Source: Prosthecobacter gellanilyticus
GTDB lineage: Bacteria > Verrucomicrobiota > Verrucomicrobiia > Verrucomicrobiales > Verrucomicrobiaceae
Assembly (NCBI RefSeq): GCF_007992435.1
Contig: NZ_BKAG01000017.1
Span: 87,888 to 151,887 of the forward strand
Length of the DNA stretch: 64,000 nt
Direction of reading: 5' to 3'
A program made the position numbers and the translations under genes. This document shows positions 51,933 through 59,831 of this stretch, in pieces. The notes beneath the pieces were generated by a model. It had not been told where the DNA came from and ran no database searches. It was given only the letters and a program-made list of their open reading frames with translations. Each line of letters opens with the position of its first letter. Within the stretch, counting starts at the first letter, position 1.

Positions 51933-53657
51933 CTAAAAAATCTCCGGCTCCGGCACCGCTGGACCATGCTGGAGAAAATCAAAGTCCGCGCCTTCGTTCG
52001 CCTGCGTGACATGCTCCACGAAGAGCTTCGCATAACCACGATGATAACGCGGCGGCGCGGGTTTCCACTCGGCACGGCGCTTCGCCAGCTCCTCGTCACT
52101 CACATGCAGATGCAGACGACGGTTCTTAACATCCAGCTCGATGAGGTCGCCGTTCTTCACCAGCGCCAGCGGACCACCCACCGCGCTCTCCGGCGCGATG
52201 TGCAACGCGCAGGCTCCATAGCTGGTGCCGCTCATGCGGCAGTCACTGAGACGCACAAGATCACGAACACCCTGCATGAGCAGCTTCTTCGGAATCGGCA
52301 GCTGACCCCACTCCGGCATGCCAGGAGCACCCACAGGACCCGCATTGCGCAGAATGAGCACGGTGTCCGGGGTGATATCGAGATCCATGTTGTCGATCTC
52401 CTTCTTCATCTCCGGATAGCTGTCAAAAACAAGCGCGGGGCCCGTGTGCTGACAAAGAGCAGGCGTGGCAGCCGCATGTTTGATCACCGCGCCATCGGGG
52501 CAGAGATTGCCGCGCAGGATCGCCGTGCCGCCATCCGGCTGGATGGCATTCTCCGGCGTGCGGATGACGTCTTTGTCGTAGACCTCGCAGCCGTCCACGT
52601 TCTCGCCCAAGGTTAGGCCAGTCACCGTCGGCACATCCATGTGCAGAATACCGCGCATGACATTCAGCAGTGCCTTGATGCCTCCTGCGAGGAAAAACTC
52701 CTCCATGAGGTATTTGCCAGCAGGACGCAGGTTTGCCAGCAGTGGCACACGCAGGCTGATCTCGTCAAACTTCTCCAGCGGCAGCTTGATGCCGAGACGT
52801 CCCGCCATGGCCACCAGATGCACAATCGCATTCGTGCTACCACCCAGTGCCATGTCCACCGCAATCGCGTTCTCAAACGAGCGCTCGCTGACGATGGTGG
52901 AGGGCTTCCGGTCTAACCAAACGTTCTCCACCATCTGGCGGCCCGCAGCGGCGGCGATGCGCAGATGCGCGCTGTCCACCGCAGGGATGGAGGAAGCACC
53001 CGGCATCACCAGACCCAGCGTTTCTGCAAGAGCAGTCAACGTGCTCGCCGTGCCCATGGTCATGCAGTGGCCTGGGCCGCGTGCGATGCCGTCTTCGATC
53101 TCGCACCATTCTTCCCAGCTCAGATTGCCCGCGCGCTTCTCGTCCCAGTATTTCCAGACATCACTGCCGCTGCCCAGGGTGGTGCCGCGCCAGTTGCCCT
53201 TCATCATCGGCCCGCAGGGCATGTAGATGACCGGGATGTCCATGCTGAAGGCACCCATGAGCAGGCCTGGCGTGGATTTATCGCAACCACCCAGCAGCAC
53301 CGCGCCATCCAGCGGATTCGCGCGCAGCACTTCCTCGGTCTCCATCGCCAGTAGGTTGCGATGAAACATCGCCGTCGGCTTCGTCAGCATCTCACCTGCG
53401 GAAAGCACCGGGATCTCCATGGGATGCCCCCCCGCCTGCAGGATGCCACGGCGCACTGCATCTGCCGTGAGCTTCAGGTGCATGTGACAGGAGTTCTGCT
53501 CCGACCACGAGTTCAGGATGCCAATGACCGGCTTCCCCACATAATCCTCAGCCCCCCAGCCATGCTGTTTCGCACGGGAGCGATGGCCAAAGGAGCGCAG
53601 TTCATCCCGGCCATACCAGCGCCAGGAGCGGAGTTCTTCAGGGGTCTTTCTTGTCAT
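51933..53657 (-). CDS. IlvD/Edd-family dehydratase, probably sugar-acid
   Basis: A 574-residue iron-sulfur dehydratase. Three Cys ligands appear in LGGCDKSTPGLLMGA, GPGHCMTMGTASTL and VRLSDCRMSGTSYG. Its length and SEQNSCHMHL motif (with the Cys two before His) fit the sugar-acid branch (L-arabonate/D-xylonate dehydratases) better than dihydroxy-acid dehydratase of branched-chain amino acid synthesis, which usually has SWSxxNPCN. Start MTRKTPEELRSWRWYG; ATG at 53657. No sugar catabolic partner is next to it, so the substrate remains open. Confidence 0.82.
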   Translation of the reverse strand: MTRKTPEELRSWRWYGRDELRSFGHRSRAKQHGWGAEDYVGKPVIGILNSWSEQNSCHMHLKLTADAVRRGILQAGGHPMEIPVLSAGEMLTKPTAMFHRNLLAMETEEVLRANPLDGAVLLGGCDKSTPGLLMGAFSMDIPVIYMPCGPMMKGNWRGTTLGSGSDVWKYWDEKRAGNLSWEEWCEIEDGIARGPGHCMTMGTASTLTALAETLGLVMPGASSIPAVDSAHLRIAAAAGRQMVENVWLDRKPSTIVSERSFENAIAVDMALGGSTNAIVHLVAMAGRLGIKLPLEKFDEISLRVPLLANLRPAGKYLMEEFFLAGGIKALLNVMRGILHMDVPTVTGLTLGENVDGCEVYDKDVIRTPENAIQPDGGTAILRGNLCPDGAVIKHAAATPALCQHTGPALVFDSYPEMKKEIDNMDLDITPDTVLILRNAGPVGAPGMPEWGQLPIPKKLLMQGVRDLVRLSDCRMSGTSYGACALHIAPESAVGGPLALVKNGDLIELDVKNRRLHLHVSDEELAKRRAEWKPAPPRYHRGYAKLFVEHVTQANEGADFDFLQHGPAVPEPEIF

Positions 53658-53751
53658 GTGGGTGGGTGCGCATCATCCCGAGATGTCACGCAAATGCCAC
53701 TTCCGCTTGGTAGAAAATGCAGGGGCCTTGCCGGCGCCCTTTCGGAGGTTC

Positions 53752-54030
53752 TCAACCAATCCGCCGGTCATACTGATCGTGTGGCCCGATCCAGAACCAA
53801 ACCAGATGTTCTCCCATGTCGAAAGCCAATGCTCGGTAGTCCAGTCCGACACGAGCCGAGTAAATGTCGGCGGCCACTTTCTTGAGCTGAAGGGAGGGGT
53901 GCCGGGGATTGGCCTTCAACAACTCAAAATTCTTGTCAGCTAAAGCCTGGATAGACTCTGGAAGATGCCTGTAGTGGAACCAGAAGTAGGATGCGCCTGA
54001 TGCTTCATAGATCGCGGCAGGCTCCGGCAC
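53752..54030 (-). CDS. RelE/ParE-type toxin of a type II toxin-antitoxin pair
   Basis: A 92-residue protein resembling RelE-superfamily toxins that cleave mRNA at the ribosome. Core parts are SIQALADKNFELLKANPRHPSLQLKK and the C-terminal VGLDYRALAFDMGEHLVWFWIGPHDQYDRRI, where the H-x-x-Y/R end is typical. The frame lacks an ATG after the antitoxin stop. A GTG at 54030 is the best start, giving a 26-base overlap with the antitoxin gene; the ATG at 54063 would add an unlikely extension. Confidence 0.75.
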   Translation of the reverse strand: MPEPAAIYEASGASYFWFHYRHLPESIQALADKNFELLKANPRHPSLQLKKVAADIYSARVGLDYRALAFDMGEHLVWFWIGPHDQYDRRIG

Positions 54031-54205
54031 GATAATCCGCCGTGATCCGCGCACGTAACCCATCAAACTTCCCCGCTGCCGCATCCGCCGCGATCTGCTC
54101 ATCCCAACGACCCGCGTCTCGCTCCGCCACCCAGCGATGGAGTTCACGAAACTCGCTCTCAGGCAGCTTCTCGATGGCTTGTTCGATCTCAAGCAGGGTG
54201 CTCAT
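54005..54205 (-). CDS. Antitoxin partner of the RelE-type toxin
   Basis: A 66-residue protein, MSTLLEIEQAIEKLPESEF at the start and a basic helical end (FDGLRARITADYRAG). The LPESEFRELHRWVAERD segment matches the small 'addiction module' antitoxins that pair with RelE/ParE toxins. Antitoxin first and toxin second with overlapping frames is the normal order. ATG at 54205. The pair lies between a dehydratase gene and a divergent exported protein gene. Confidence 0.78.
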   Translation of the reverse strand: MSTLLEIEQAIEKLPESEFRELHRWVAERDAGRWDEQIAADAAAGKFDGLRARITADYRAGACRDL

Positions 54206-54291
54206 GATGCCATTTTAGTCGGCCCATGGAATCGCGTCAATACCAGCCTCCAGCGGCGAAAGTCCGTCAGCAGCTTGCGTATTCACCGGGC

Positions 54292-55446
54292 ATGAAACCG
54301 CTCTTCCTCGCCCTTCTGGGTCTTCTCGCCGCCGTACAGGCATCGTTTGCCGAGGAGCCCAAACCCGAGTTTCAGTATCAGTCCGGGGACATCCGCATCA
54401 GCCTGCCAACCGCCGATGAGCCACGCGTGGCCGCTTTCGGACCGGAGTCCGTGAAAGCAGCGGTGAAATACCTCGAAGAAGGCTCCATCTGCTGGGTGCG
54501 GGAAAAAAGCTGCGTAAACTGCCACACCACCGGCCCCTACCTCAGCGAGCGCCCGTCTCTGATCCCGCAGCTCGGCAAGGTGAACGAGGAGATCCACGCG
54601 GACTTTGTCGAGTTCGTCCCCGCCGAGATCAAGCCCGTGAAGGAGACCGAGAAAAACGGCCACCGCCACTATCCCGCCACCTTCACCAGCGTCTGGCGCT
54701 CACTCGGCCTCGCGGAATGGGACAAGCATGTGACCGGTAAAACCTCCGCACCTACCGAACAATCCCTCCGCGACATGTTCGAGCGCCAGTCCGCCAGCGG
54801 CGCCTTCGTAAGTCATGGCGAGGTGGAAGTCCCGCACATCACCACCGATTTCGAACTCACCGTGCAGGCCGCGCGCGCCATCACCGCCGCTCCTGGATGG
54901 CTCGCAAACCTGAAGGACGACGCCCTACTGGCAAAGGTGGAGAAGATGAAAACTTGGTTACGCCAGCCCGAGATCAAAAACGACTTCGATCGCGTGCTGC
55001 GCCTGCAACTCGCGCACTACATGCCCGAGCTTGTAACCCAGGCAGATCGTGACACTGCACTCGCCATGCTCTCCTCCAAACAACACGCCGATGGCGGCTG
55101 GTCCACACGCGACATGTCCGCGCTCAAAGACTGGCACTTCGAGATCAGCGAGTTCGTGGCCAACCTCATCACGAATCTTCCCGATGCCGCGAAGCCCGAG
55201 AGTGATGCCTACATGACCGCGCTCGCCATCATCCTCATGCGGCAAAGCAATGTGCCGGCCAGTGATGAGCGCATCCAGCGCGGCCTCACCTGGTTGAAGA
55301 AGGAGCAGCGCGTCTCCGGTCGCTGGTGGATGCAGTCGCTCTATCGCGGCAACTACTCCTACATCACCTACATCGCGACCACGCAGGCTCTGAAAGCTTT
55401 GGCCCTGTGTGATGAGCTGCCTGCCTTAGCTGCGGGTGCGGAGTAG
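54292..55446 (+). CDS. Exported heme-motif protein with prenyltransferase-like alpha toroid
   Basis: A 384-residue exported protein after a signal peptide (LFLALLGLLAAVQASFAEE). CVNCHTTGP (a CxxCH heme-binding motif) lies near residue 78. The chain then takes the form of repeated helices with sequence like LAMLSSKQHADGGWSTRD and YITYIATTQALKALALCDELP, which match the squalene-cyclase/prenyltransferase alpha/alpha toroid. Such domains bind hydrophobic or peptide partners and are common in Planctomycetes and Verrucomicrobia. The combination with one CxxCH suggests electron transfer. It ends 26 bases before the convergent rtcR stop. Confidence 0.75.
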   Translation: MKPLFLALLGLLAAVQASFAEEPKPEFQYQSGDIRISLPTADEPRVAAFGPESVKAAVKYLEEGSICWVREKSCVNCHTTGPYLSERPSLIPQLGKVNEEIHADFVEFVPAEIKPVKETEKNGHRHYPATFTSVWRSLGLAEWDKHVTGKTSAPTEQSLRDMFERQSASGAFVSHGEVEVPHITTDFELTVQAARAITAAPGWLANLKDDALLAKVEKMKTWLRQPEIKNDFDRVLRLQLAHYMPELVTQADRDTALAMLSSKQHADGGWSTRDMSALKDWHFEISEFVANLITNLPDAAKPESDAYMTALAIILMRQSNVPASDERIQRGLTWLKKEQRVSGRWWMQSLYRGNYSYITYIATTQALKALALCDELPALAAGAE

Positions 55447-55471
55447 TCCGCGAGAGGACTCGCGGACTACT

Positions 55472-57064
55472 TCATTTCACATCATCCCACTTCAGGTCAA
55501 ACCGGGCCAAATACTTCTTCAGCCGGTCAGCGTCATTGGTAACCGTTCGTTTGGCTCGCGACACCGCAAACAGCTTCCGGCCCGCATCGGAGAGTGTCTT
55601 GCTCTCCTTGCACACACGGATCACGAACTCAAGTTGCACCACATCAAAGGGATCTATATCCGCCCTCTGCTTGTCACCGAGTACAGCCGGTAAATCACCT
55701 GACAATCGGCCGCCCACATCACACCAGCTCTCCTGCAAACGCGCCACTTCTGAAGTCACACACTCCACTGTGATCCGTCCCTTCGGCGCAAGAGTCGCCA
55801 TGCGTGTCACCGCCGCATTGAGGTCACGAAAATTAGCACTCCATTTCGCCTCCGGACTGCGCGCGAACTTCAGGAAAGCCTCACGCGCCTCCTTGTTCAT
55901 GCGCACCTGCTTGCGATGCGCTTTAGAGAATCTCTCCAGCTCGAAATCGAGGTTCGCGGCGATGTCCTCGCGCCTTTCCGCAAGACCCGGAAGCGCAAAC
56001 GTCCAGAGGTTGATGCGCGCCAGCAGATCATCTCGAAACTTGCCCTCGGCGACCTGCACACGCAGGTCTCGGTTCGTGCCTGCGATGAGCTGGAAATCAC
56101 TCTGCACGGCCTTGTCACTGCCCAGAGGAAGGAAGGTCTTGTCTTCAAGCGCACGCAGTAGCATCGCTTGTTCGTCCAGACCGAGTTCGCCGATCTCATC
56201 CAGAAAGATGAGACCTTTGTCCGCTTCCTTCAGCAAGCCCGGACGATCTGCCTGCGCCCCGGTGAAGGATCCCCGCTTATGACCAAACAAGGCGGACATG
56301 GCCTGATCCCCACGCAGCGTTGCACAGTTCACCTCCACAAACCTTCCGGTTAGGCCAGCGCGGGCCTTGCGCAGGTCATAGATGCGGCCTGCGAGCATGG
56401 ACTTGCCTGCCCCCGTGGGACCCGTGATGAGGATCGGCGCCTTCGAGTTCACGGCCACGATCTCGATCTGCTCGATGAGCTTGTTAAAACCCTTGCTCTT
56501 CGTGGCGATGCCGCTCTTCAGAAAGTCCAGCGTGCGCTCCTGCTCCTGTGCGAAACGTGTGGCCAGACGATCATACTTCGAGAGATCGAGATCGATGATC
56601 TCATAGCGACCCGCGGACGTTGCATCGCGTGAGTCATGGCGTGCGGGACCCGTCTGCAAAAGCCGCGCCGGAATGAACTGCGCCTCGTTCAGCAGGAACC
56701 AGCAGATCTGCGCCACATGCGTGCCCGTGGTGAGATGAATCAGATAGTCCTTCTTCTCCGGCTCAAAGTCATAGTCACTGACGAAATCATAGAGCGCCTC
56801 ATACACCTCCTGAAAGTCCCAGGCATCCTTCAGCGGAAAGTCATGCATCACCACCTCCGTCTCCGGAGACACCTGAGCGATGTCCGCCACCACGCCCCTC
56901 GCCATGTCCGCGAACTTCGGATCCACCAGCAGTTCCAGCCGTGAAATAAGCAAATCCTCATGCTGGCACATCGACACCGTCGGCCGCCATTTCGACCACC
57001 GTTCCGGCCCGAAAGCACGGTCCAGCGAGGTGCCGAGGAAGCCGAAAGTGACGATGGGTTTCAT
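55472..57064 (-). CDS. rtcR: RtcR, sigma-54 activator with CARF sensor domain
   Basis: A 530-residue activator of the RNA repair operon. Residues 1-180 are the RtcR-type CARF domain (TFGFLGTSLD at the front, HLTTGTHVAQ at 110-119, which forms the ligand pocket). The AAA+ domain has Walker A GPTGAGKS (215-222), the sigma-54 loop GSFTGA (265-270, Ser for the usual first Ala) and Walker B GLIFLDE (284-290). A C-terminal DNA-binding region follows. In enterobacteria the sensor is known to respond to RNA ends and to activate rtcBA. The divergent-side operon at 58149-63847 is its probable target. The CARF fold does not indicate CRISPR here. Confidence 0.95.
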   Translation of the reverse strand: MKPIVTFGFLGTSLDRAFGPERWSKWRPTVSMCQHEDLLISRLELLVDPKFADMARGVVADIAQVSPETEVVMHDFPLKDAWDFQEVYEALYDFVSDYDFEPEKKDYLIHLTTGTHVAQICWFLLNEAQFIPARLLQTGPARHDSRDATSAGRYEIIDLDLSKYDRLATRFAQEQERTLDFLKSGIATKSKGFNKLIEQIEIVAVNSKAPILITGPTGAGKSMLAGRIYDLRKARAGLTGRFVEVNCATLRGDQAMSALFGHKRGSFTGAQADRPGLLKEADKGLIFLDEIGELGLDEQAMLLRALEDKTFLPLGSDKAVQSDFQLIAGTNRDLRVQVAEGKFRDDLLARINLWTFALPGLAERREDIAANLDFELERFSKAHRKQVRMNKEAREAFLKFARSPEAKWSANFRDLNAAVTRMATLAPKGRITVECVTSEVARLQESWCDVGGRLSGDLPAVLGDKQRADIDPFDVVQLEFVIRVCKESKTLSDAGRKLFAVSRAKRTVTNDADRLKKYLARFDLKWDDVK

Positions 57065-57080
57065 GGAATGGAGCGGATAA

Positions 57081-57123
57081 CCACGCTTTAGCGTGGGGAA
57101 AAATCGCCGTCACGCTAAAGCGT
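57081..57123. repeat. Pair of CACGCTTTAGCGTG-type hairpins upstream of rtcR
   Basis: CCACGC-TTTA-GCGTGG at 57081-57096 is a perfect hairpin. An inverted copy CACGCTAAAGCGT lies at 57111-57123. The core matches the one at 51846-51859. It falls in the leader of rtcR, so it could affect its expression; it may equally be a dispersed repeat. Confidence 0.6.
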
Positions 57124-57184
57124 CGGCAACCTGCCATCCTGCCCCGTTGACATTTGGAGCGCAATCCACCATCTTCCAGGGGCT

Positions 57185-57355
57185 GTGACGCCCGCCGAAG
57201 CCTATGACTCAATCCTCCAATTCTCGCCGGTTTCAGACCGATCCGAAGAAGCTGCTCGCAGCGCGGTTGAGTGCGCCCAAAAACTCATCGGTGGTGCTGA
57301 AACAAAGAGTTTCGGATGGTCTCGCCGCCAGAAGCGCGAGAGGCTGAGCAAGTAG
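57185..57355 (+). CDS. Possible small protein overlapping the kinase-like gene
   Basis: A GTG-started 56-codon frame, PAEAYDSILQFSPVSDRSEE at the front and WSRRQKRERLSK at the end. Its amphipathic, charged composition looks coding, and it overlaps the start of the kinase-like gene by 40 bases, as in coupled operons. No homologue is recognised and the start is uncertain. Confidence 0.35.
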   Translation: MTPAEAYDSILQFSPVSDRSEEAARSAVECAQKLIGGAETKSFGWSRRQKRERLSK

Positions 57356-57960
57356 CCATCCTGCGGCAATATGCTGCGGATCATGTCATACCCGGTGTCC
57401 AAATCGCCTCTCAAGGAGAGCATCATGTCTGGCATGAGGATGGCAGTGACCACGTCTTCAAGCTGATCAACCAGGACCGCTTCGGTTTCGTCGTGGATCA
57501 AGAGAATGACAATCGCGCTAACAAACTGGCGCTCAGGCATGCCATTCCGTCGGAATACCTGCTGCGCCTCGGCACGCAAAACGTGGCGTTTGGTGATGTG
57601 ATCACACTCCAGGGCATCCAGGCAGGGCGCGTTCCTTCCATCATCACCGCCCAACCAGAAGTTGATCAAGGCCGCCCTTCCCTGGAAGACATCCACGCCT
57701 TCTTCATCCAGTGCGGATTCATGCGCCTGCCGGACGAGATGATGATGCAGCAATACAGCAGCAAGCCCTTCTGGTATCGCCCCTTCGACAGCATCATCAT
57801 TGCCGATGCCAACCCAGAGAACTTCTCCCGGGTCACGGACGACATCATCGTGCCCATCGACCTGATCACACACCCTATGGCTGTGTCCCTGATGCACTCC
57901 ACGGCAGCCCAGAACGGCGTGAACCTGGAAAAACTCATCGCATCTTATCCTTTTGGATAA
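57316..57960 (+). CDS. Kinase-like protein between rtcR and rsr
   Basis: A 214-residue protein resembling a minimal protein-kinase/aminoglycoside-phosphotransferase fold. HHVWHEDGSDHVFKLI (36-51) looks like a glycine-poor nucleotide loop followed by the ATP-binding Lys49. DSIIIADANPENF (158-170) resembles the catalytic loop with Asp164 and Asn169, and VPIDLIT (179-185) holds the metal-binding Asp182. The function is unknown, but residues of an active phosphotransferase are in place. It is read towards rsr and ends just before the sigma-54 promoter. Its stop codon lies in TTATCC-TTTT-GGATAA (57945-57960), a small hairpin that may limit read-through. Confidence 0.65.
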   Translation: MVSPPEAREAEQVAILRQYAADHVIPGVQIASQGEHHVWHEDGSDHVFKLINQDRFGFVVDQENDNRANKLALRHAIPSEYLLRLGTQNVAFGDVITLQGIQAGRVPSIITAQPEVDQGRPSLEDIHAFFIQCGFMRLPDEMMMQQYSSKPFWYRPFDSIIIADANPENFSRVTDDIIVPIDLITHPMAVSLMHSTAAQNGVNLEKLIASYPFG

Positions 57961-58005
57961 CTAGCTATCTTTTTAGATATTTCTTATGGAGGACAGCTCA
58001 TCAAC

Positions 58006-58057
58006 GAGGCTTGCCTCCTAAAGCGCTGAAAAATTTTCTTTCCCTTATTCTATAAGG
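58006..58057. promoter_or_regulatory. Candidate upstream activator sites for RtcR
   Basis: Two dyads, GAGGC-TT-GCCTC (58006-58017) and CCTTAT-TCT-ATAAGG (58043-58057), lie about 60-115 bases upstream of the predicted start point, the usual place for an enhancer-binding protein. Which one RtcR binds, if any, cannot be told from sequence. Confidence 0.35.
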
Positions 58058-58093
58058 CTTCCAGCGTCATTGGCACACCCGGCTGGCACGACT

Positions 58094-58110
58094 TGGCACG
58101 GCCCTAGCAA
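58094..58110 (+). promoter_or_regulatory. Sigma-54 (-24/-12) promoter of the RNA repair operon
   Basis: TTGGCACGGCCCTAGCAA fits the sigma-54 consensus TGGCAC-N5-TTGCA with one change: GG of the -24 element at 58095-58096, ten bases, then GC of the -12 element at 58107-58108. Start point expected near 58120, 29 bases before the rsr ATG. RtcR, encoded next door, is a sigma-54 activator, which supports the call. Confidence 0.8.
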
Positions 58111-58148
58111 TAGAGATTGGCATACGGGATCAACCGCCCGAAACCACC

Positions 58149-59717
58149 ATGGCCAACAAATCTCTCTTCCAAACCATCGCCGGAGCTCTGGCTCCCAAGG
58201 CTGACAGCTTCAATGAAGCCGGGGCCCGCGCCTACAGCCTCTCCCCTTCCGGGGCGCTGGCCCAGTATGCAGCCACGGGTTGCCTGAGCCAGACCTTCTA
58301 CGCCTCGGCGGAGGACCAGCTCGCCCAGGTGCTGAAGCTCTGTGAGAAGGTGCCGACGGACTTCATCGCCCGCACGGCTCTGCATTGCCGCCAGAAGGGT
58401 TTCATGAAGGACGTGCCTGCGCTGCTCTGCGCCGTGCTGGCTGCCCGTGATGCCGAGCGCCTGGAGCTGATCTTTGATCGCGTGATCGATGACGCCAAGA
58501 TGCTGCGCAACTTCGTGCAGATCCTCCGCTCCGGCGTGACGGGTCGCAAGTCCCTCGGTTCCCTGCCAAAGCGCCTCGTGCGCCGCTGGTTTGAGACCCG
58601 CTCGGATGAGGTCATCTTCCGCGCGGATGTGGGTCAGTCGCCTTCCCTGGCGGACATCTTGAAAATGGTGCACCCACGTCCCGCCACAAAGAGCCGCGAA
58701 GCTCTTTACGGTTACCTCATCGGACGCAAGCATGATGCCTCGGCGCTGCCAGCCATCGTGCGTGAGTTCGAGGCCTGGAAGACCGAGCCTGTGGGAAATC
58801 CACCGGAGGTGCCTTTCCAGATGCTGACCGCGCTGCCTCTCACCACGGAGCAGTGGCAGGCCATCGCTCGTCGTGCCCCATGGCAGATGACGCGCATGAA
58901 CCTGAACACCTTCTCCCGTCATGGCGTGTTCACCGTAAAGGAGATCACCCGCCTGGTGGCCAGCCGTCTGCGTGACGAGGCCCAGGTACGCCGTGCCAAG
59001 GTCTTCCCTTACCAGCTCATGGCTGCCTTTCAAAATGCCGGTGCGGATGTGCCGCACGAGATCAAGGAAGCCCTGCAGGATGCCATGGAGATCGCCGTCT
59101 CCAATGTGCCTGCGGTGGATGGAAAAATCATCGTGGCTCCGGACGTGTCCGGCTCCATGCACTCCGCCGTGACTGGTGTCCGCAAAGGCGCCACGAGCAA
59201 GGTGCGCTGCATTGATGTCGCTGCGCTGATCTCCGCCGCCTTCCTGCGTCAGAACCGTGATGCCGAAGTGCTGCCTTTCGAGAACAACGTGGTTCGTGTG
59301 TCTTTGAATCCTCGTGATTCTGTGATGACGAATGCGCAAAAACTCGCGTCTCTACCTGCCGGTGGAACGAACTGCAGCTCCGTGCTGATCGATCTCAATG
59401 CCCGCAAGGTGCAGGCGGATCTGGTGATCTACGTCTCCGACAACGAGTCGTGGATGGACACTCCTTATCATGGCCACTTCGGAGGATCCGCGACCCGCAC
59501 GATGAGCGAGTGGATGAAGTTCAAGCAACGGAATCCCAATGCCCGTCTCGTGTGCCTCGACATCCAGCCCTACGCCACCACGCAGGCCAAGGAGCGTGAG
59601 GACATCCTCAACATCGGCGGCTTCTCCGACTCCGTGTTCAATGTGATCGCCGCCTTCGCCCGCGGTGAACTCAGCCAGGATCACTGGATCGGGGAGATCA
59701 ATCAAACCCCGCTCTAA
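58149..59717 (+). CDS. rsr: Rsr, bacterial Ro60 (TROVE) protein
   Basis: A 522-residue ring-shaped RNA-binding protein. The TROVE (HEAT-repeat) region occupies about residues 10-320 (GALAQYAATGCLSQTFY, DFIARTALHCRQKGFMKDVPA). The von Willebrand A-like domain has its metal site DVSGSM at 332-337 and LVIYVSDNES later. In other bacteria Rsr binds Y RNAs and helps degrade or check misfolded RNA together with exonucleases. The first gene of the sigma-54 operon. There is no Shine-Dalgarno before the ATG (CCACCATGG). The Y RNA array begins 13 bases after the stop, so the RNAs may lie in the same transcript and be cut out. Confidence 0.95.
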   Translation: MANKSLFQTIAGALAPKADSFNEAGARAYSLSPSGALAQYAATGCLSQTFYASAEDQLAQVLKLCEKVPTDFIARTALHCRQKGFMKDVPALLCAVLAARDAERLELIFDRVIDDAKMLRNFVQILRSGVTGRKSLGSLPKRLVRRWFETRSDEVIFRADVGQSPSLADILKMVHPRPATKSREALYGYLIGRKHDASALPAIVREFEAWKTEPVGNPPEVPFQMLTALPLTTEQWQAIARRAPWQMTRMNLNTFSRHGVFTVKEITRLVASRLRDEAQVRRAKVFPYQLMAAFQNAGADVPHEIKEALQDAMEIAVSNVPAVDGKIIVAPDVSGSMHSAVTGVRKGATSKVRCIDVAALISAAFLRQNRDAEVLPFENNVVRVSLNPRDSVMTNAQKLASLPAGGTNCSSVLIDLNARKVQADLVIYVSDNESWMDTPYHGHFGGSATRTMSEWMKFKQRNPNARLVCLDIQPYATTQAKEREDILNIGGFSDSVFNVIAAFARGELSQDHWIGEINQTPL

Positions 59718-59730
59718 ACTCAACCCTTTT

Positions 59731-59801
59731 GGAGCCTGGTGAATGCTGGTGCAGACTACATTTTAACTGTCCCGTCTCTCCAACCCTTGTCATCAGGCTC
59801 C
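59731..59801 (+). ncRNA. Y RNA unit 1, short form without tRNA-like module
   Basis: About 71 nt. A 12-bp closing stem joins GGAGCCTGGTGA (59731-59742) to TCATCAGGCTCC (59790-59801) with one G-U pair. The Ro-binding strands are GGTGAATGC on the 5' side and CCTTGTC on the 3' side, close to the bacterial Y RNA consensus GNCGAAnG / CNUUGNCNC. The conserved ACTACAT of the array follows the 5' strand. The interior is a short loop region with no T-, D- or acceptor-like arm. Confidence 0.75.
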
Positions 59802-59831
59802 ATCCCACCTCTTTCTTTCCTTCTATCAATC

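Noticed and set aside
55472..57064. CARF domain as a sign of a CRISPR-linked system
   Set aside because: RtcR has its own CARF sensor; no repeats, spacers or cas genes were found in the window.
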